Below, piece by piece: positions 53,555 through 62,480 of a DNA stretch of 64,000 nt; position 1 is the first letter of the stretch; each line of letters begins with the position of its first letter. Made by a program: the position numbers and the translations under genes. Under the pieces are notes generated by a model. The model saw only the letters and a list, made by a program, of their open reading frames with translations. It had not been told where the DNA came from and made no database searches. Source of the DNA: Ornithinimicrobium cryptoxanthini (GTDB lineage Bacteria; Actinomycetota; Actinomycetes; Actinomycetales; Dermatophilaceae). Location: contig NZ_CP099490.1 of the NCBI RefSeq assembly GCF_023923205.1, positions 3,100,001 through 3,164,000 of the forward strand. The letters run 5' to 3'.

Positions 53555-54538
53555 TCAGGCGTTGCCGTCGAACATGCTGGTGACCGAGCCGTCCTCGAAG
53601 ACGGCCCGGATCGCCTGGCTGAGCAGCGGCGCGATGGACAGCTCAGTGATCTTGTCCAGCACACGCGCCTCGGCGGACAGCGGCAGCGTGTTGGTCACGA
53701 TCACCTCGCGCGCCACCGAGTTGGCCAGCCGCTCGACCGCCGGGCCGCTGAACAGGGCGTGGGTCGCGGCGATCACGACGGAGGCGGCACCCTCGGCCAT
53801 CAGTGCGTCGGCCGCCTGGCAGATGGTCCCGCCGGAGTCGATCATGTCGTCGACCAGGATGCACGTGCGACCGGCGACCTCGCCGACGACCCGGTTGGCC
53901 ATGCTCTGGTTGGGGCGGGTGATGTCACGGGTCTTGTGGATGAAGGCCAGCGGCGCTCCGCCCAGACGCTGGCTCCACTGCTCGGCGACCTTGATGCGGC
54001 CGGCGTCCGGCGAGACGATCGCCAGGTCCTCCTTGCCATAGTGCTTCTTGACATAGGAGGAGAGGATCGGCAGCGCCATCAGGTGGTCCACCGGGCCGTC
54101 GAAGAAGCCCTGGATCTGCGAGGTGTGCAGGTCGACGGCCATCAGCCGGTCGGCGCCGGCGACCTTGAACAGGTCGGCGATCAGGCGTGCGGAGATCGGC
54201 TCGCGCCCGCGGTGCTTCTTGTCCTGGCGCGCGTAGCCATAGAACGGCAGCACCACGGTGATCCGCTTGGCGGAGGCGCGCTTGAGCGCGTCGACCATGA
54301 TCAGGTGCTCCATGATCCACTCGTTGATCGGCGCCGTGTGGCTCTGGATCACGAAGGCGTCACACCCACGGACCGACTCGTCGAAGCGGACGTAGATCTC
54401 GCTGTTCGCGAACGAGTAGGCGTCCGTGGGGACCAGGTCGGTGCCCAGGGTGGTGGTGACCTCCTCGGCCAGGCTCGGGTGGGCCCGACCACTGAAGATC
54501 ATCAGGTTCTTCTGGGTGGTCTTCTGGATGCCGGTCAC
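53555..54538 (-). CDS. prs: Ribose-phosphate pyrophosphokinase
   Basis: A 327-aa PRPP synthase (ribose-5-phosphate plus ATP to PRPP and AMP), supplying nucleotide, His and Trp synthesis. Key motifs: FANSEIYVRFDESVRG, the flexible loop region, DLHTSQIQGFF, and the PRPP-binding LVDDMIDSGGT. GTG 54538 overlaps the glmU stop (GTGA). The glmU-prs pair is the conserved actinobacterial arrangement. Confidence 0.96.
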   Translation of the reverse strand: MTGIQKTTQKNLMIFSGRAHPSLAEEVTTTLGTDLVPTDAYSFANSEIYVRFDESVRGCDAFVIQSHTAPINEWIMEHLIMVDALKRASAKRITVVLPFYGYARQDKKHRGREPISARLIADLFKVAGADRLMAVDLHTSQIQGFFDGPVDHLMALPILSSYVKKHYGKEDLAIVSPDAGRIKVAEQWSQRLGGAPLAFIHKTRDITRPNQSMANRVVGEVAGRTCILVDDMIDSGGTICQAADALMAEGAASVVIAATHALFSGPAVERLANSVAREVIVTNTLPLSAEARVLDKITELSIAPLLSQAIRAVFEDGSVTSMFDGNA

Positions 54539-56097
54539 GCCGGGTCCCCTTCGCTCTGGGAGTGAGTATGACGCGCGTCAGGCTCGGTCGTCCCGGTCGC
54601 CGTGGTCTGGTCCCCGGTCGTCGCGGTCTGGTCCCCGGTCGCCGACGCCGCCGCGGCCTCGGCGGCGGCCGCGGTTTTCGTGCCCGCTCGCTTGCGTGCG
54701 ACCCAGCCGTCGATGTTGCGCTGGCGGGCGCGGGAGACCGCAATCTGGCCGGCCTCGACATCACTGGTCAGGGCAGAACCCGCCCCGACATAGGCGCCAT
54801 CGGCGACGGTGACCGGGGCGATAAGCACCGTGTCGGACCCGACGAAGGAGTGCGCCCCGATGGTCGTGTGGTGCTTGTCGACGCCGTCGTAGTTGGCAAA
54901 GATCGTGCCGGCGCCGATGTTGGCGCCCTCGCCGATGGTGGCGTCACCGGCATAGGTCAGGTGCGGCACCTTGGCACCCTCGCCGATGACCGCGTTCTTG
55001 GTCTCGACGAAGCCTCCGATCTTGCCGCGGGCTCCGAGCTCGGTCCCCGGTCGCAGATAGCTGAACGGGCCGACGGTCGCCTCGGGCCCGATGATCGCGA
55101 GCTCGCCCTGGGTGCGCACCACGCTGGCACCGTCGCCGACCTCGACGCCGGTCAGGGTCGTGTCCGGGCCAACGACGGCTCCGGCCCCGATGGTCGTTGC
55201 GCCGAGCAGCTGGGTGTTGGGGCGGATGACCGTGTCCTGCCCGATCGTGGTGTCAGCGTCGATCCAGGTGGTGGCGGGGTCCACGACCGTGACACCCTCG
55301 CGCATCCAGTGCTCGACGGTGCGGCGGTTCAGCTCCCGGCCGAGGTCGGCCAGCTGCACCCGGTCGTTGACGCCCTCGGTCTGCCAGAGGTCCTCGATCA
55401 GGTGGGCCGTCACCCGCCGTCCGTCGCGCCGGGCGATGCCGATGACGTCGGTGAGGTATTTCTCGCCCTGCGCGTTGTCCGTGCCGACCTCGGCCAGGGC
55501 GCTGCGCAGCACCTCGGCGTCGAAGGCATAGATGCCCGAGTTGATCTCGCGGATGTCGACCACGTGGGCAAACTCGTCACCCGCCTCGCGGTGGGCCAGG
55601 GCGTCCTTGAACTCCATGATCTCCACCACGTCGCCGGCCTCGTCGCGCACCACCCGGCCATAGGCCTTGGCGTCGGGCAGCTCGGCGGTGATCACGGTGA
55701 CGGCTGCGCCGCTGGACTCGTGACGTGCGGTGAGGTCGGCCAGGGTCTGCTGCGTCAGCAGCGGGACATCGCCCATCGTCACCAGGACCGTGCCGGTGAG
55801 GTCGGCGGGCAGGACATCGAGCCCGCACTCGCACGCGCGGCCGGTGCCCTTGACCTCGTCCTGGTCGGCCACGATGGCCTCGACGTCGAGCTCGGCGACG
55901 TGTGCGGCCACCCGCTCACGCTCGTGCCGCACGACGACGGCGAGGTGGCCGGGCCGGGTCCCCCGCGCGGCATACATCGCATGGCCCAGCAGGGTGCGCC
56001 CGCCGATGGGGTGCAGCACCTTGGGGGTCTTGGACTTCATCCGGGTGCCCTCGCCAGCGGCGAGGATGATGATGGCGGCCGGGCGGTTCTCGCTCAC
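54535..56097 (-). CDS. glmU: Bifunctional GlmU (UDP-GlcNAc synthesis)
   Basis: A 520-aa enzyme that acetylates GlcN-1-phosphate and uridylates it to UDP-GlcNAc for peptidoglycan. The uridylyltransferase domain has ILAAGEGTRMKSKTPKVLHPIGG (about 9-31) and TMGDVPLL; the left-handed beta-helix acetyltransferase has hexapeptide repeats (IGAGAVVGPDTTL, IGEGANIGAGTIFANYDGV). A C-terminal Thr/Ala/Gly/Asp tail of about 45 residues holds a short repeat (GDQTATT, DNA period 21 nt at 54604-54641). GTG 56097 (SENRPAAIII) is preceded by GGGAG 13 nt upstream; an earlier start adds unrelated residues. Confidence 0.95.
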   Translation of the reverse strand: MSENRPAAIIILAAGEGTRMKSKTPKVLHPIGGRTLLGHAMYAARGTRPGHLAVVVRHERERVAAHVAELDVEAIVADQDEVKGTGRACECGLDVLPADLTGTVLVTMGDVPLLTQQTLADLTARHESSGAAVTVITAELPDAKAYGRVVRDEAGDVVEIMEFKDALAHREAGDEFAHVVDIREINSGIYAFDAEVLRSALAEVGTDNAQGEKYLTDVIGIARRDGRRVTAHLIEDLWQTEGVNDRVQLADLGRELNRRTVEHWMREGVTVVDPATTWIDADTTIGQDTVIRPNTQLLGATTIGAGAVVGPDTTLTGVEVGDGASVVRTQGELAIIGPEATVGPFSYLRPGTELGARGKIGGFVETKNAVIGEGAKVPHLTYAGDATIGEGANIGAGTIFANYDGVDKHHTTIGAHSFVGSDTVLIAPVTVADGAYVGAGSALTSDVEAGQIAVSRARQRNIDGWVARKRAGTKTAAAAEAAAASATGDQTATTGDQTTATGTTEPDARHTHSQSEGDPA

Positions 56098-56219
56098 GCG
56101 GAAGTCGCTCCCAACGTCTCGGGGACAGGACACTGGCGGCGGTCCCTCCGGGACTCCCGTCACTGGGATGCTACCTGCCTCGCGCGGTGGCGTCAGATGG
56201 GTCCCGCCGCGACCCTTCC

Positions 56220-56225
56220 TAGAGT
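56220..56225 (+). promoter_or_regulatory. Candidate -10 box for a leaderless SDR transcript
   Basis: TAGAGT ends 6 nt before the SDR ATG at 56232, the spacing expected if transcription starts at the ATG itself. Confidence 0.4.
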
Positions 56226-56231
56226 GGGCGC

Positions 56232-57047
56232 ATGACTGATGCCATGAGTGATTCCGGGCGGGGCGTGCTGGTGACCGGCTCCTCGCGAGGAGTGGGGGCT
56301 GCCACCGCCCGCGCCTTCGCGCAACGGGGCGACCGCGTGGCGGTCCACTACCGCGGCGCGAAGGAGTCGGCCCGTGCGGTGCTCGACAGCCTGCCAGGAA
56401 CTGGCCACGTGCTGCTGGGGGCCGACCTCGCCTCCCCCGAGGAGACGCAGAGGCTGGCCGCGGATGCCGCGCAGGCCCTCGGGCGGGTCGACGTCCTGGT
56501 CAACAATGCGGCGCTCTTCCTTGACCCGGCGGCCGGCGGCAGCCGACGCGGCGACCACCGGGTGACCGACACCGACTACGACAGCTGGGTGCGCGCCTGG
56601 CAGACGACGCTGGCCACCAACCTCCTGGGGCCGGCCAACCTGACCTTCTGCGTGGCCCGTCACATGATGGAGGTGCCGCCCGCGGACGGCCGGCCCGTCG
56701 GAAGGGTCGTCAACGTCGGTTCGCGCGGGGCCTACCGCGGCGAACCCGACGTGCCTGCGTATGGCGCGAGCAAGGCCGGTCTGCACGCGTTCGGGCAGTC
56801 GATGGCCGTGGCCCTGGCGCCGCACGGCATCAGCGTGACGTCCCTCGCACCAGGGTTCATCGCGACCGACATGGCCGCGCAGCTCCTCGATGGTCCGGCC
56901 GGTGACCAGATCCGTGGGCAGAGCCCGTTCGGCCGGGTCGCCACTCCCGAGGAGGTCGCCGGGGCCATCGTGGGTCTGGCCGAGCCGGCCGCGGAGTGGA
57001 CCTCCGGTGCCGTCGTCGACTTCAACGGGGCGAGCTACCTGCGCTGA
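56232..57047 (+). CDS. Short-chain dehydrogenase/reductase
   Basis: A 271-aa classical SDR using NAD(P)H. VLVTGSSRGVGAATARAF is the cofactor motif TGxxxGxG; VLVNNAALF is the NNAG-like site; catalytic Ser is in VNVGSRGAYRG and the YxxxK pair in PAYGASKAGL. SLAPGFIATDMA is the usual PG motif. Substrate is not predictable. ATG 56232 (a second ATG lies four codons in). It stands alone, followed by a hairpin and a tRNA gene. Confidence 0.88.
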   Translation: MTDAMSDSGRGVLVTGSSRGVGAATARAFAQRGDRVAVHYRGAKESARAVLDSLPGTGHVLLGADLASPEETQRLAADAAQALGRVDVLVNNAALFLDPAAGGSRRGDHRVTDTDYDSWVRAWQTTLATNLLGPANLTFCVARHMMEVPPADGRPVGRVVNVGSRGAYRGEPDVPAYGASKAGLHAFGQSMAVALAPHGISVTSLAPGFIATDMAAQLLDGPAGDQIRGQSPFGRVATPEEVAGAIVGLAEPAAEWTSGAVVDFNGASYLR

Positions 57048-57060
57048 GGAAGCTCCGTGC

Positions 57061-57080
57061 GTGCACCTGAGCAGGTGCAC
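57061..57080. terminator. Hairpin between SDR and tRNA genes
   Basis: A 20-nt palindrome (arms GTGCACCTG / CAGGTGCAC around AG) lies 13 bp after the SDR stop and 18 bp beyond the tRNA 3' end. It may terminate both converging transcripts. Confidence 0.6.
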
Positions 57081-57098
57081 TGCTGCTCGTCAAGCAGG

Positions 57099-57177
57099 CT
57101 CCCCGGGTTGGAATCGAACCAACGTCGCTAATCCTGATTCAAAGTCAGGCGGCCCCTACCAGCAGAGCAACCGGGGA
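57099..57177 (-). tRNA. tRNA-Gln-like, anticodon UUG, enlarged variable region
   Basis: A minus-strand cloverleaf of about 79 nt. The acceptor TCCCCGG/CCGGGGA has U1-A72 and discriminator G73, as in tRNA-Gln. The D-stem is GCTC/GGGC. Anticodon stem CCTGA/TCAGG encloses CTTTGAA, anticodon UUG. The T-arm is GTTGG-TTCGATT-CCAAC. The variable region is 9 nt (ATTAGCGAC) and one extra base sits before the anticodon stem, which is longer than usual. No CCA is encoded. Confidence 0.75.
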
Positions 57178-57259
57178 ACGTCAGGTGCAGGCACCGGACC
57201 GGACTAGGTTAGGCCAGATCCGACCTCGGACGGCAGTCGCCGCCGCGGATGCAGGCACA

Positions 57260-57928
57260 ATGGGGTCCGTGAGCCGCTCCGATCCCAAACTCAGCACCCC
57301 TGTCGCACGTCACCGGATGACCGGGCCCCAGCGGCGCGAGCAGCTGATCGTCGTCGGTCGGACACTGTTCTCCGAGAAGGGCTTCGAGGGCACCACGGTC
57401 GAGGAGATCGCGGCCAGCGCCGAGGTCTCCAAGCCGGTGATCTATGAGCACTTCGGCGGCAAAGAGGGTCTTTATGCCGTCGTCGTCGACCGCGAGATCC
57501 AGGCACTGCTTACCGCGATCACCGACGCGCTCTCCGAGCCGGCCCACCCGCGGGCTCTATTGGAGCGAGCGGCGCTGTCACTGCTCGACTACGTCGAGAA
57601 CTCCACCGAGGGGTTCCGGATCCTGGTGCGGGACAGCCCGCCCGGACAGTCCACCGGCTCCTTCGCCTCGCTGATCAGCGATGTGGCCAGCCAGGTCGAG
57701 CACATCCTGGCGGCCGAGTTCAAGCGTCAGAAGCTCGACCCCAAGATGGCCCCTCTCTATGCCCAGATGCTGGTCGGGATGGTCGCCACGCCCGGCGGCT
57801 GGTGGCTCGACTCCCGCCGCATCAAGAAGGAGGACGTGGCCGCCCACGTCGTCAACCTCGCGTGGAACGGGCTGTCCGGCCTGGAGTCCAAGCCCGGCCT
57901 GCGCCTGATCCACCCCAAGGGCAAGTAG
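57260..57928 (+). CDS. TetR/AcrR family transcriptional regulator
   Basis: A 222-aa repressor. The DNA-binding domain is at about 20-70 (RREQLIVVGRTLFSEKGFEGTTVEEIAASAEVSKPVIYEHFGGKEGLYAVV region, with a full helix-turn-helix). The C-terminal ligand domain is helical (LLDYVENSTEGFRILVRDS). No ligand can be named. ATG 57260 or GTG 57269 are both plausible starts; I list the ATG. A TAGGTT box at 57205-57210 may be its -10. It is divergent from the tRNA and convergent with the MarR gene. Confidence 0.88.
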   Translation: MGSVSRSDPKLSTPVARHRMTGPQRREQLIVVGRTLFSEKGFEGTTVEEIAASAEVSKPVIYEHFGGKEGLYAVVVDREIQALLTAITDALSEPAHPRALLERAALSLLDYVENSTEGFRILVRDSPPGQSTGSFASLISDVASQVEHILAAEFKRQKLDPKMAPLYAQMLVGMVATPGGWWLDSRRIKKEDVAAHVVNLAWNGLSGLESKPGLRLIHPKGK

Positions 57929-57986
57929 CCGCCTAGTTGTCCCCGAGACAGGTGGCAGGCGGGCGGGCGAGGTCAGCTCGGCGGAC

Positions 57987-58499
57987 CTAGTCCTGCTCGA
58001 ACGGTGCCAGCAGCCGGCGCAGCGCAGCAGCGAGCTCGTCCCGCTCGCGGACCGACAGTCCGGCCAGCAGCTCATGCTCATCGGTCACCAGGTCGGCCAG
58101 CGCCGAGTCCACCGCCTCACGGCCCTGTGCGGTCAGCGTGATCAGCACCGTGCGCCGATCGCTCTCCGAGGGGGCTCTGGCCACCATCCCTCTGGCCAGC
58201 AGCCGGTCGATCCGGTTGGTCATGGTGCCGCTGGTGACCATCGTCTGCCGCACCAGCTCGCCGGCGGACAGCTGGTAGGGCTCCCCCGACCGGCGCAGGG
58301 CCGAGAGCACGTCGAACTCCCAGGCCACGAGGTCCACCCGCTCGAACGCATGCCTACGCGCCAGGTCGAGGTGTCGGGCCAGACGGCTGACCCGGGAGAG
58401 CACCTCGAGTGGGGAGACGTCCAGGTCAGGGCGCTCGCGCCGCCAGGCAGCGACGATGTCGTCCACCTGGTCGGCGGCTCGGGACCCGGTGTCACTCAT
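57987..58499 (-). CDS. MarR family transcriptional regulator
   Basis: A 170-aa winged-helix dimeric regulator. The HTH and wing are visible as SAGELVRQTMVTSGTMTNRIDRLLARGMVARAPSESDRRTVLI (in parts), and C-terminal helices (LSVRERDELAAALRRLLAPFEQ) form the dimer interface. ATG 58499 is chosen because MSDTGSRAADQV gives the family length; the open frame upstream has no similarity. It lies 124 bp beyond the ABC-F stop on the same strand. Target unknown. Confidence 0.88.
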   Translation of the reverse strand: MSDTGSRAADQVDDIVAAWRRERPDLDVSPLEVLSRVSRLARHLDLARRHAFERVDLVAWEFDVLSALRRSGEPYQLSAGELVRQTMVTSGTMTNRIDRLLARGMVARAPSESDRRTVLITLTAQGREAVDSALADLVTDEHELLAGLSVRERDELAAALRRLLAPFEQD

Positions 58500-58622
58500 A
58501 GGCCCACTGTAGTGAGCCTCAAGAATCTCGACCTCAAGACGTTGCGGCGGCGACGACGTCGCTGCCCACCCGGCACAGCGTCGCGCCCAGAGGGCGAGGA
58601 CGGTTGCCCTGAGGCCCATGCC

Positions 58623-60470
58623 CTACTCGATGGTCTCGGCAGCCTCGAGCCACTCCAGCTCCAGCCCCTCGCGCTCCTCGTGCAGCTGGGCCAGCTCTGC
58701 GCTGAGCCTGGTCATCGCGTGTGCGTCGGTCGCCTGGGCCGCCATCTGTTCATGGACCCGCGTCTCGCGCTCCCCCACCCGTGCCAGCGACTTCTCGACG
58801 CGGGCGACGGCCTTGCGGGCCTCCCGCAGCTCTGCCGCACTCGCCGTGGGCGCGGCGCCCGCGCCGACAGACCCGCCGGCAGCTGAGGGCGCCCCACCGC
58901 GGGCGCGGTCCGCCTCCCGGACGGCAGCCCTGGACCGGTGGTCCACCAGCTCGCGGCGCAGCTGCAGATACTGATCCACCCCACCCGGCAGGTCCCGCAG
59001 CGCCCCGTCGCCGAGCAGGGCGACCTGGCGGTCCGTCATACGCTCCAGCAGGTATCGGTCGTGCGAGACCACGATCAGGGTCCCGGCCCAGCCGTCGAGC
59101 ACGTCCTCCATGGAGGTCAGCGTGTCGATGTCCAGGTCGTTGGTCGGCTCGTCCAGCATCAGCACGTTGGGCTCGTCCATCAGCAGCCTGAGGAACTGCA
59201 GGCGTCGCCGCTCACCACCTGAGAGGTCGCCCACCCGCGACTGCTGGCGCCCGCCGGTGAAGCCGAGGCGGGTGGCCAGCTGGCTCGCCGAGATCTCCTT
59301 GCCGCCCAGGATCGTGAAGGAGCGGACCTCGGTGATCGCGTCGATGACCTTCTTGCCCGCGGCGGCCTCCAGCTCCCGCAGGTCCTGGCTGAGATAGGCC
59401 CAGCGCACCGTCTTGCCGGTCTTGAGCCGGCCCGACTCCAAGGACACCTCGCCCATCAGCGCCCGCAGCAGGGTCGACTTGCCGGCGCCGTTGACGCCGA
59501 CGACCCCGAACCGGTCACCCGGCCCGATCCGCCAGGTCACCTCGTCCAGCAGGACGCGGTCGCCGAGCTGGATGGTCGCGTCGACCAGGTCGAACACGTC
59601 CTTGCCCAGCCGCGTCGTGGCAAAGCGGACCATCTCGACGCTGTCCCGGGGCGGCGGCTCGTTGGCGACCAGCGCCTCGGCAGCATCGATCCGGAAGCGC
59701 GGTTTGCTCGTGCGCGCCGGGGCCCCCCGCTGCAGCCAGGCGAGCTCCTTGCGCAGCAGGTTGTTGCGCCGCTCCTCGGTGACTGCGGCGACGCGCGACC
59801 GCTCCGCGCGGGCCAGCACATAGGCCGCATAACCCCCGTCATAGCTGTGCACCTGCCCCTCGCCGACCTCCCAGGTGCCGGTGGCCACCGCGTCCAGGAA
59901 CCACCGGTCGTGGGTGACGAAGAGCAGCCCGCTGCCCGGCCGGGGACGACGCTGCGCGAGGTATGCCGCCAGCCAGGCGACCCCTTCGACGTCCAGGTGG
60001 TTGGTGGGCTCGTCGAGCAGGATCAGGTCGGGGTCGGCCACCAGGAGCGCTGCCAGCGCCAGCCGGCGCAGCTCACCACCGGACTTCGCGCCGATGACCG
60101 AGTCGAGGCCGCCGAGGGCGGAGGCGTCCAGGTCGCCCAGCAGGCCGGTCATGATCTCCCGGATGCGGGCGTGGCTGGCCCACTCGTGCTCGGCCAGGTC
60201 CCCCAGAACCACGTCGCGGACGGTGGCGCCGGGGTCGAGCACGTCGGCCTGCGCGAGCATGCCCATCGTGACGCCTGCCGGGCGCAGGACCCGGCCGGCG
60301 TCGACGTCACGGGTCCCCAGGAGCACCCGAAGCAGGGAGGTCTTGCCGCCCCCGTTGCGGCCGAGGACACCGATCCGCTCACCGTCGAGCACGCCGAGCG
60401 AGACGTCATCCAGGAGCACCTGCGTGCCGGCGACGAGGTGGACCCCGTCCGTGGAGATGAGGTTGGCCAT
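58623..60470 (-). CDS. ABC-F family ATPase (Uup/EttA-like)
   Basis: A 615-aa soluble protein with two NBDs and no membrane domain. NBD1 has LGRNGGGKTSLL (about 37-48), SGGELRRLALAAL and LILLDEPTNHLD. NBD2 has VGVNGAGKSTLL, LSGGERRRLQFL and VLMLDEPTNDLD. A C-terminal coiled coil (about 530-610) resembles Uup. ABC-F proteins act on the ribosome, in translation control or antibiotic protection. The ATG overlaps the ispE stop, and rsmA-ispE-abcF is a conserved actinobacterial order. Confidence 0.93.
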   Translation of the reverse strand: MANLISTDGVHLVAGTQVLLDDVSLGVLDGERIGVLGRNGGGKTSLLRVLLGTRDVDAGRVLRPAGVTMGMLAQADVLDPGATVRDVVLGDLAEHEWASHARIREIMTGLLGDLDASALGGLDSVIGAKSGGELRRLALAALLVADPDLILLDEPTNHLDVEGVAWLAAYLAQRRPRPGSGLLFVTHDRWFLDAVATGTWEVGEGQVHSYDGGYAAYVLARAERSRVAAVTEERRNNLLRKELAWLQRGAPARTSKPRFRIDAAEALVANEPPPRDSVEMVRFATTRLGKDVFDLVDATIQLGDRVLLDEVTWRIGPGDRFGVVGVNGAGKSTLLRALMGEVSLESGRLKTGKTVRWAYLSQDLRELEAAAGKKVIDAITEVRSFTILGGKEISASQLATRLGFTGGRQQSRVGDLSGGERRRLQFLRLLMDEPNVLMLDEPTNDLDIDTLTSMEDVLDGWAGTLIVVSHDRYLLERMTDRQVALLGDGALRDLPGGVDQYLQLRRELVDHRSRAAVREADRARGGAPSAAGGSVGAGAAPTASAAELREARKAVARVEKSLARVGERETRVHEQMAAQATDAHAMTRLSAELAQLHEEREGLELEWLEAAETIE

Positions 60471-61429
60471 CAGCCGGTGAACCCAGGGCCGGGGGGGACG
60501 ATGCTCTGCACCACCTGGGCACCGGCGACGGGGCCGGTGGCCCGGCGGATGTCACCGTCGGGACCACGGGCGGCCAGTCCGACCGAGAGGTCGATCGCTG
60601 CGGCCTGGGTGCCGACGAGGAAGGCCACGGTGGGGCCGGAGCCGGACACGATAGCGCCCTGCGCCCCGAGCTCGAGGCCGGCCTCGAGCACGTCGTCGAG
60701 CACGGGATAGAGCGAGCAGGCAGCCTCCTGCAGGTCGTTGTGGAGCGCCGCACCGACCGCGTCGGTGTCCATCGTCCGCAGCGCGGCGACCAGGTCACCT
60801 GAGGGCACCGGGTCGGCCACCTGCACGCCGGCTGCGGCGCGGAGTCGGTCGCACTCGGCATACACCTGCGGGGTCGACAGGCCTGGCTTGTTGCTGACCC
60901 AGAGCACCCAGTGCAGCTCACCGCGGGCCAGGACCGGAGCCAGGCGCTCGCCCCGGCCCGAGCCGATCGCGGTGCCGCCGTGCAGCAGGAACGGCACGTC
61001 CGAGCCGAGGCCGGCAGCGATCGGCTCCAGTTCGTCGCGGGTCAGCTGCAGGTCCCAGAGCGCGTCGCACGCCACGAGGGCGGCGGCAGCATCTGCCGAA
61101 CCGCCGGCCATCCCGCCCGCGACCGGGATGTTCTTCTCGATCCCCAGGGCCACGGCGCCCTCGACGCCATAGCGTCGCGCCAGGGCCTTGGCGGCCTTGA
61201 TGGCGAGGTTGGTGGAGTTGCCCGGCACGCCCTCGGCCGTGGCACCACTGACCTGCACGGACCAGCGGTCGGACTCGATGGCGGTGACGTAGTCGTAGAT
61301 GCCGACCGTGTGGAACACCGTGGCCAGCTCGTGGTAGCCGTCCTCCCGGAGCGGGCCCACGACCAGCTCCAGGTTGATCTTGCCGGGGACACGGACGGTG
61401 ACTCCCCGGGGCTCGGCACCCTGACTCAT
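60470..61429 (-). CDS. ispE: 4-diphosphocytidyl-2-C-methyl-D-erythritol kinase
   Basis: A 319-aa GHMP kinase of the MEP isoprenoid pathway, phosphorylating CDP-ME at the 2-hydroxyl. The motifs are PGKINLELVVG (start), the ATP loop PVAGGMAGGSADAAAAL, GSDVPFLLHGG, and the C-terminal GAIVSGSGPTVAFLV. Length is normal. It lies 9 bp after rsmA on the same strand and overlaps the ABC-F start by 1 bp. Confidence 0.95.
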   Translation of the reverse strand: MSQGAEPRGVTVRVPGKINLELVVGPLREDGYHELATVFHTVGIYDYVTAIESDRWSVQVSGATAEGVPGNSTNLAIKAAKALARRYGVEGAVALGIEKNIPVAGGMAGGSADAAAALVACDALWDLQLTRDELEPIAAGLGSDVPFLLHGGTAIGSGRGERLAPVLARGELHWVLWVSNKPGLSTPQVYAECDRLRAAAGVQVADPVPSGDLVAALRTMDTDAVGAALHNDLQEAACSLYPVLDDVLEAGLELGAQGAIVSGSGPTVAFLVGTQAAAIDLSVGLAARGPDGDIRRATGPVAGAQVVQSIVPPGPGFTG

Positions 61430-61438
61430 GCCGCCACC

Positions 61439-62305
61439 CTATTGGTCCGTGGCCCGGGCCTCAGCCACCGCCGCGAACTGCTCCACGGTCAGACGCTCTC
61501 CGCGCGCCCCCGGGTCCACGCCCGCTCGACGCAGGATATCCTCGGCCGCTGCCGGGGACCCGGCCCAGCCCGCGAGCGCCGCTCGCAGGGTCTTGCGCCG
61601 CTGCGCGAAGGCGGCGTCGACCACCGCAAACACCTCGGACCGCTTCGCTGTCGTGCTCGGCGGGTCACTGCGGACCATGCGCACCAGGCCGGAGTCGACG
61701 TTGGGCGCCGGCCAGAACACGTTGCGACCGACGCGACCCGCCGAGGAGACCTCGGCATACCAGGCGGCCTTGACGCTCGGGACGCCATAGATGCGTCCGC
61801 CCGGCGTCGCTGCCAACCGCTCCGCCACCTCGAGCTGGACCATCACCAGCACCCGCTGCAGGCTCGGGAGGGCCTCCAGCAGGTTGAGCACGACCGGCAC
61901 CGCGACGTTGTAGGGCAGGTTGGCCACCAGCGCGGTCGGCTGCGGGTCGGGCAGCTCGGTGACCCGCAGCGCGTCCTGGTGCAGCACGGTCAACCGGTCG
62001 GCCCGCCCGGGGGCCAGCTCGGCCACTGTCCTGGGGAGCTGCTCGGCCAGCGCCGGGTCGATCTCGACCGCGGTCACCCGGTCCACGACGTGCAGCAGCG
62101 CGAGGGTCAGCGACCCCAGACCCGGCCCCACCTCCAGCACGACGTCGTCAGGGCCGACGCCGGCCTGTCGGACGATCTTGCGGACGGTGTTGGGGTCGAT
62201 GACGAAGTTCTGCCCCCAGCTCTTGGTCGGCCGGATCCCCAGACGTCCCGCCAGCTCGCGGATCTCGGCGGGGCCGAGCAGCTGGTCGTGCGGGTGCGGC
62301 TCCAT
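61439..62305 (-). CDS. rsmA: 16S rRNA dimethyladenosine transferase
   Basis: A 288-aa KsgA-type methyltransferase that dimethylates two adenines near the 3' end of 16S r[20 protein letters not shown], motif [13 protein letters not shown], the acidic VTAVEIDP, and the catalytic motif [10 protein letters not shown] (NLPY) are all present. ATG 62305 gives the normal size. It begins the rsmA-ispE-abcF operon; the 175 bp upstream hold the divergent sodA promoter. Confidence 0.95.
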   Translation of the reverse strand: MEPHPHDQLLGPAEIRELAGRLGIRPTKSWGQNFVIDPNTVRKIVRQAGVGPDDVVLEVGPGLGSLTLALLHVVDRVTAVEIDPALAEQLPRTVAELAPGRADRLTVLHQDALRVTELPDPQPTALVANLPYNVAVPVVLNLLEALPSLQRVLVMVQLEVAERLAATPGGRIYGVPSVKAAWYAEVSSAGRVGRNVFWPAPNVDSGLVRMVRSDPPSTTAKRSEVFAVVDAAFAQRRKTLRAALAGWAGSPAAAEDILRRAGVDPGARGERLTVEQFAAVAEARATDQ

Positions 62306-62434
62306 GACCGGCCAGCCTAATCGGACTTCGGCTGCCCTCCCGGCAGGAGGGGCGCACTCGTGCACTCGGTCCGGTGGGCCCCACTGACCCCCGGCCGGGG
62401 AATGCTCCACGGTTGCAACTATGTTGCAGGTAGG

Positions 62435-62451
62435 ACAGGCTCGAAGCCTGT
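62435..62451. promoter_or_regulatory. 17-nt palindrome in the sodA leader
   Basis: ACAGGCT-CGA-AGCCTGT lies 30-46 nt before the sodA GTG. A TATGTT box at 62420-62425 could be the -10, placing the palindrome just after transcription start. It may be a repressor site or leader hairpin. Confidence 0.35.
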
Positions 62452-62480
62452 GGACATCGACAACAGAGGAGCTGTTTGCT

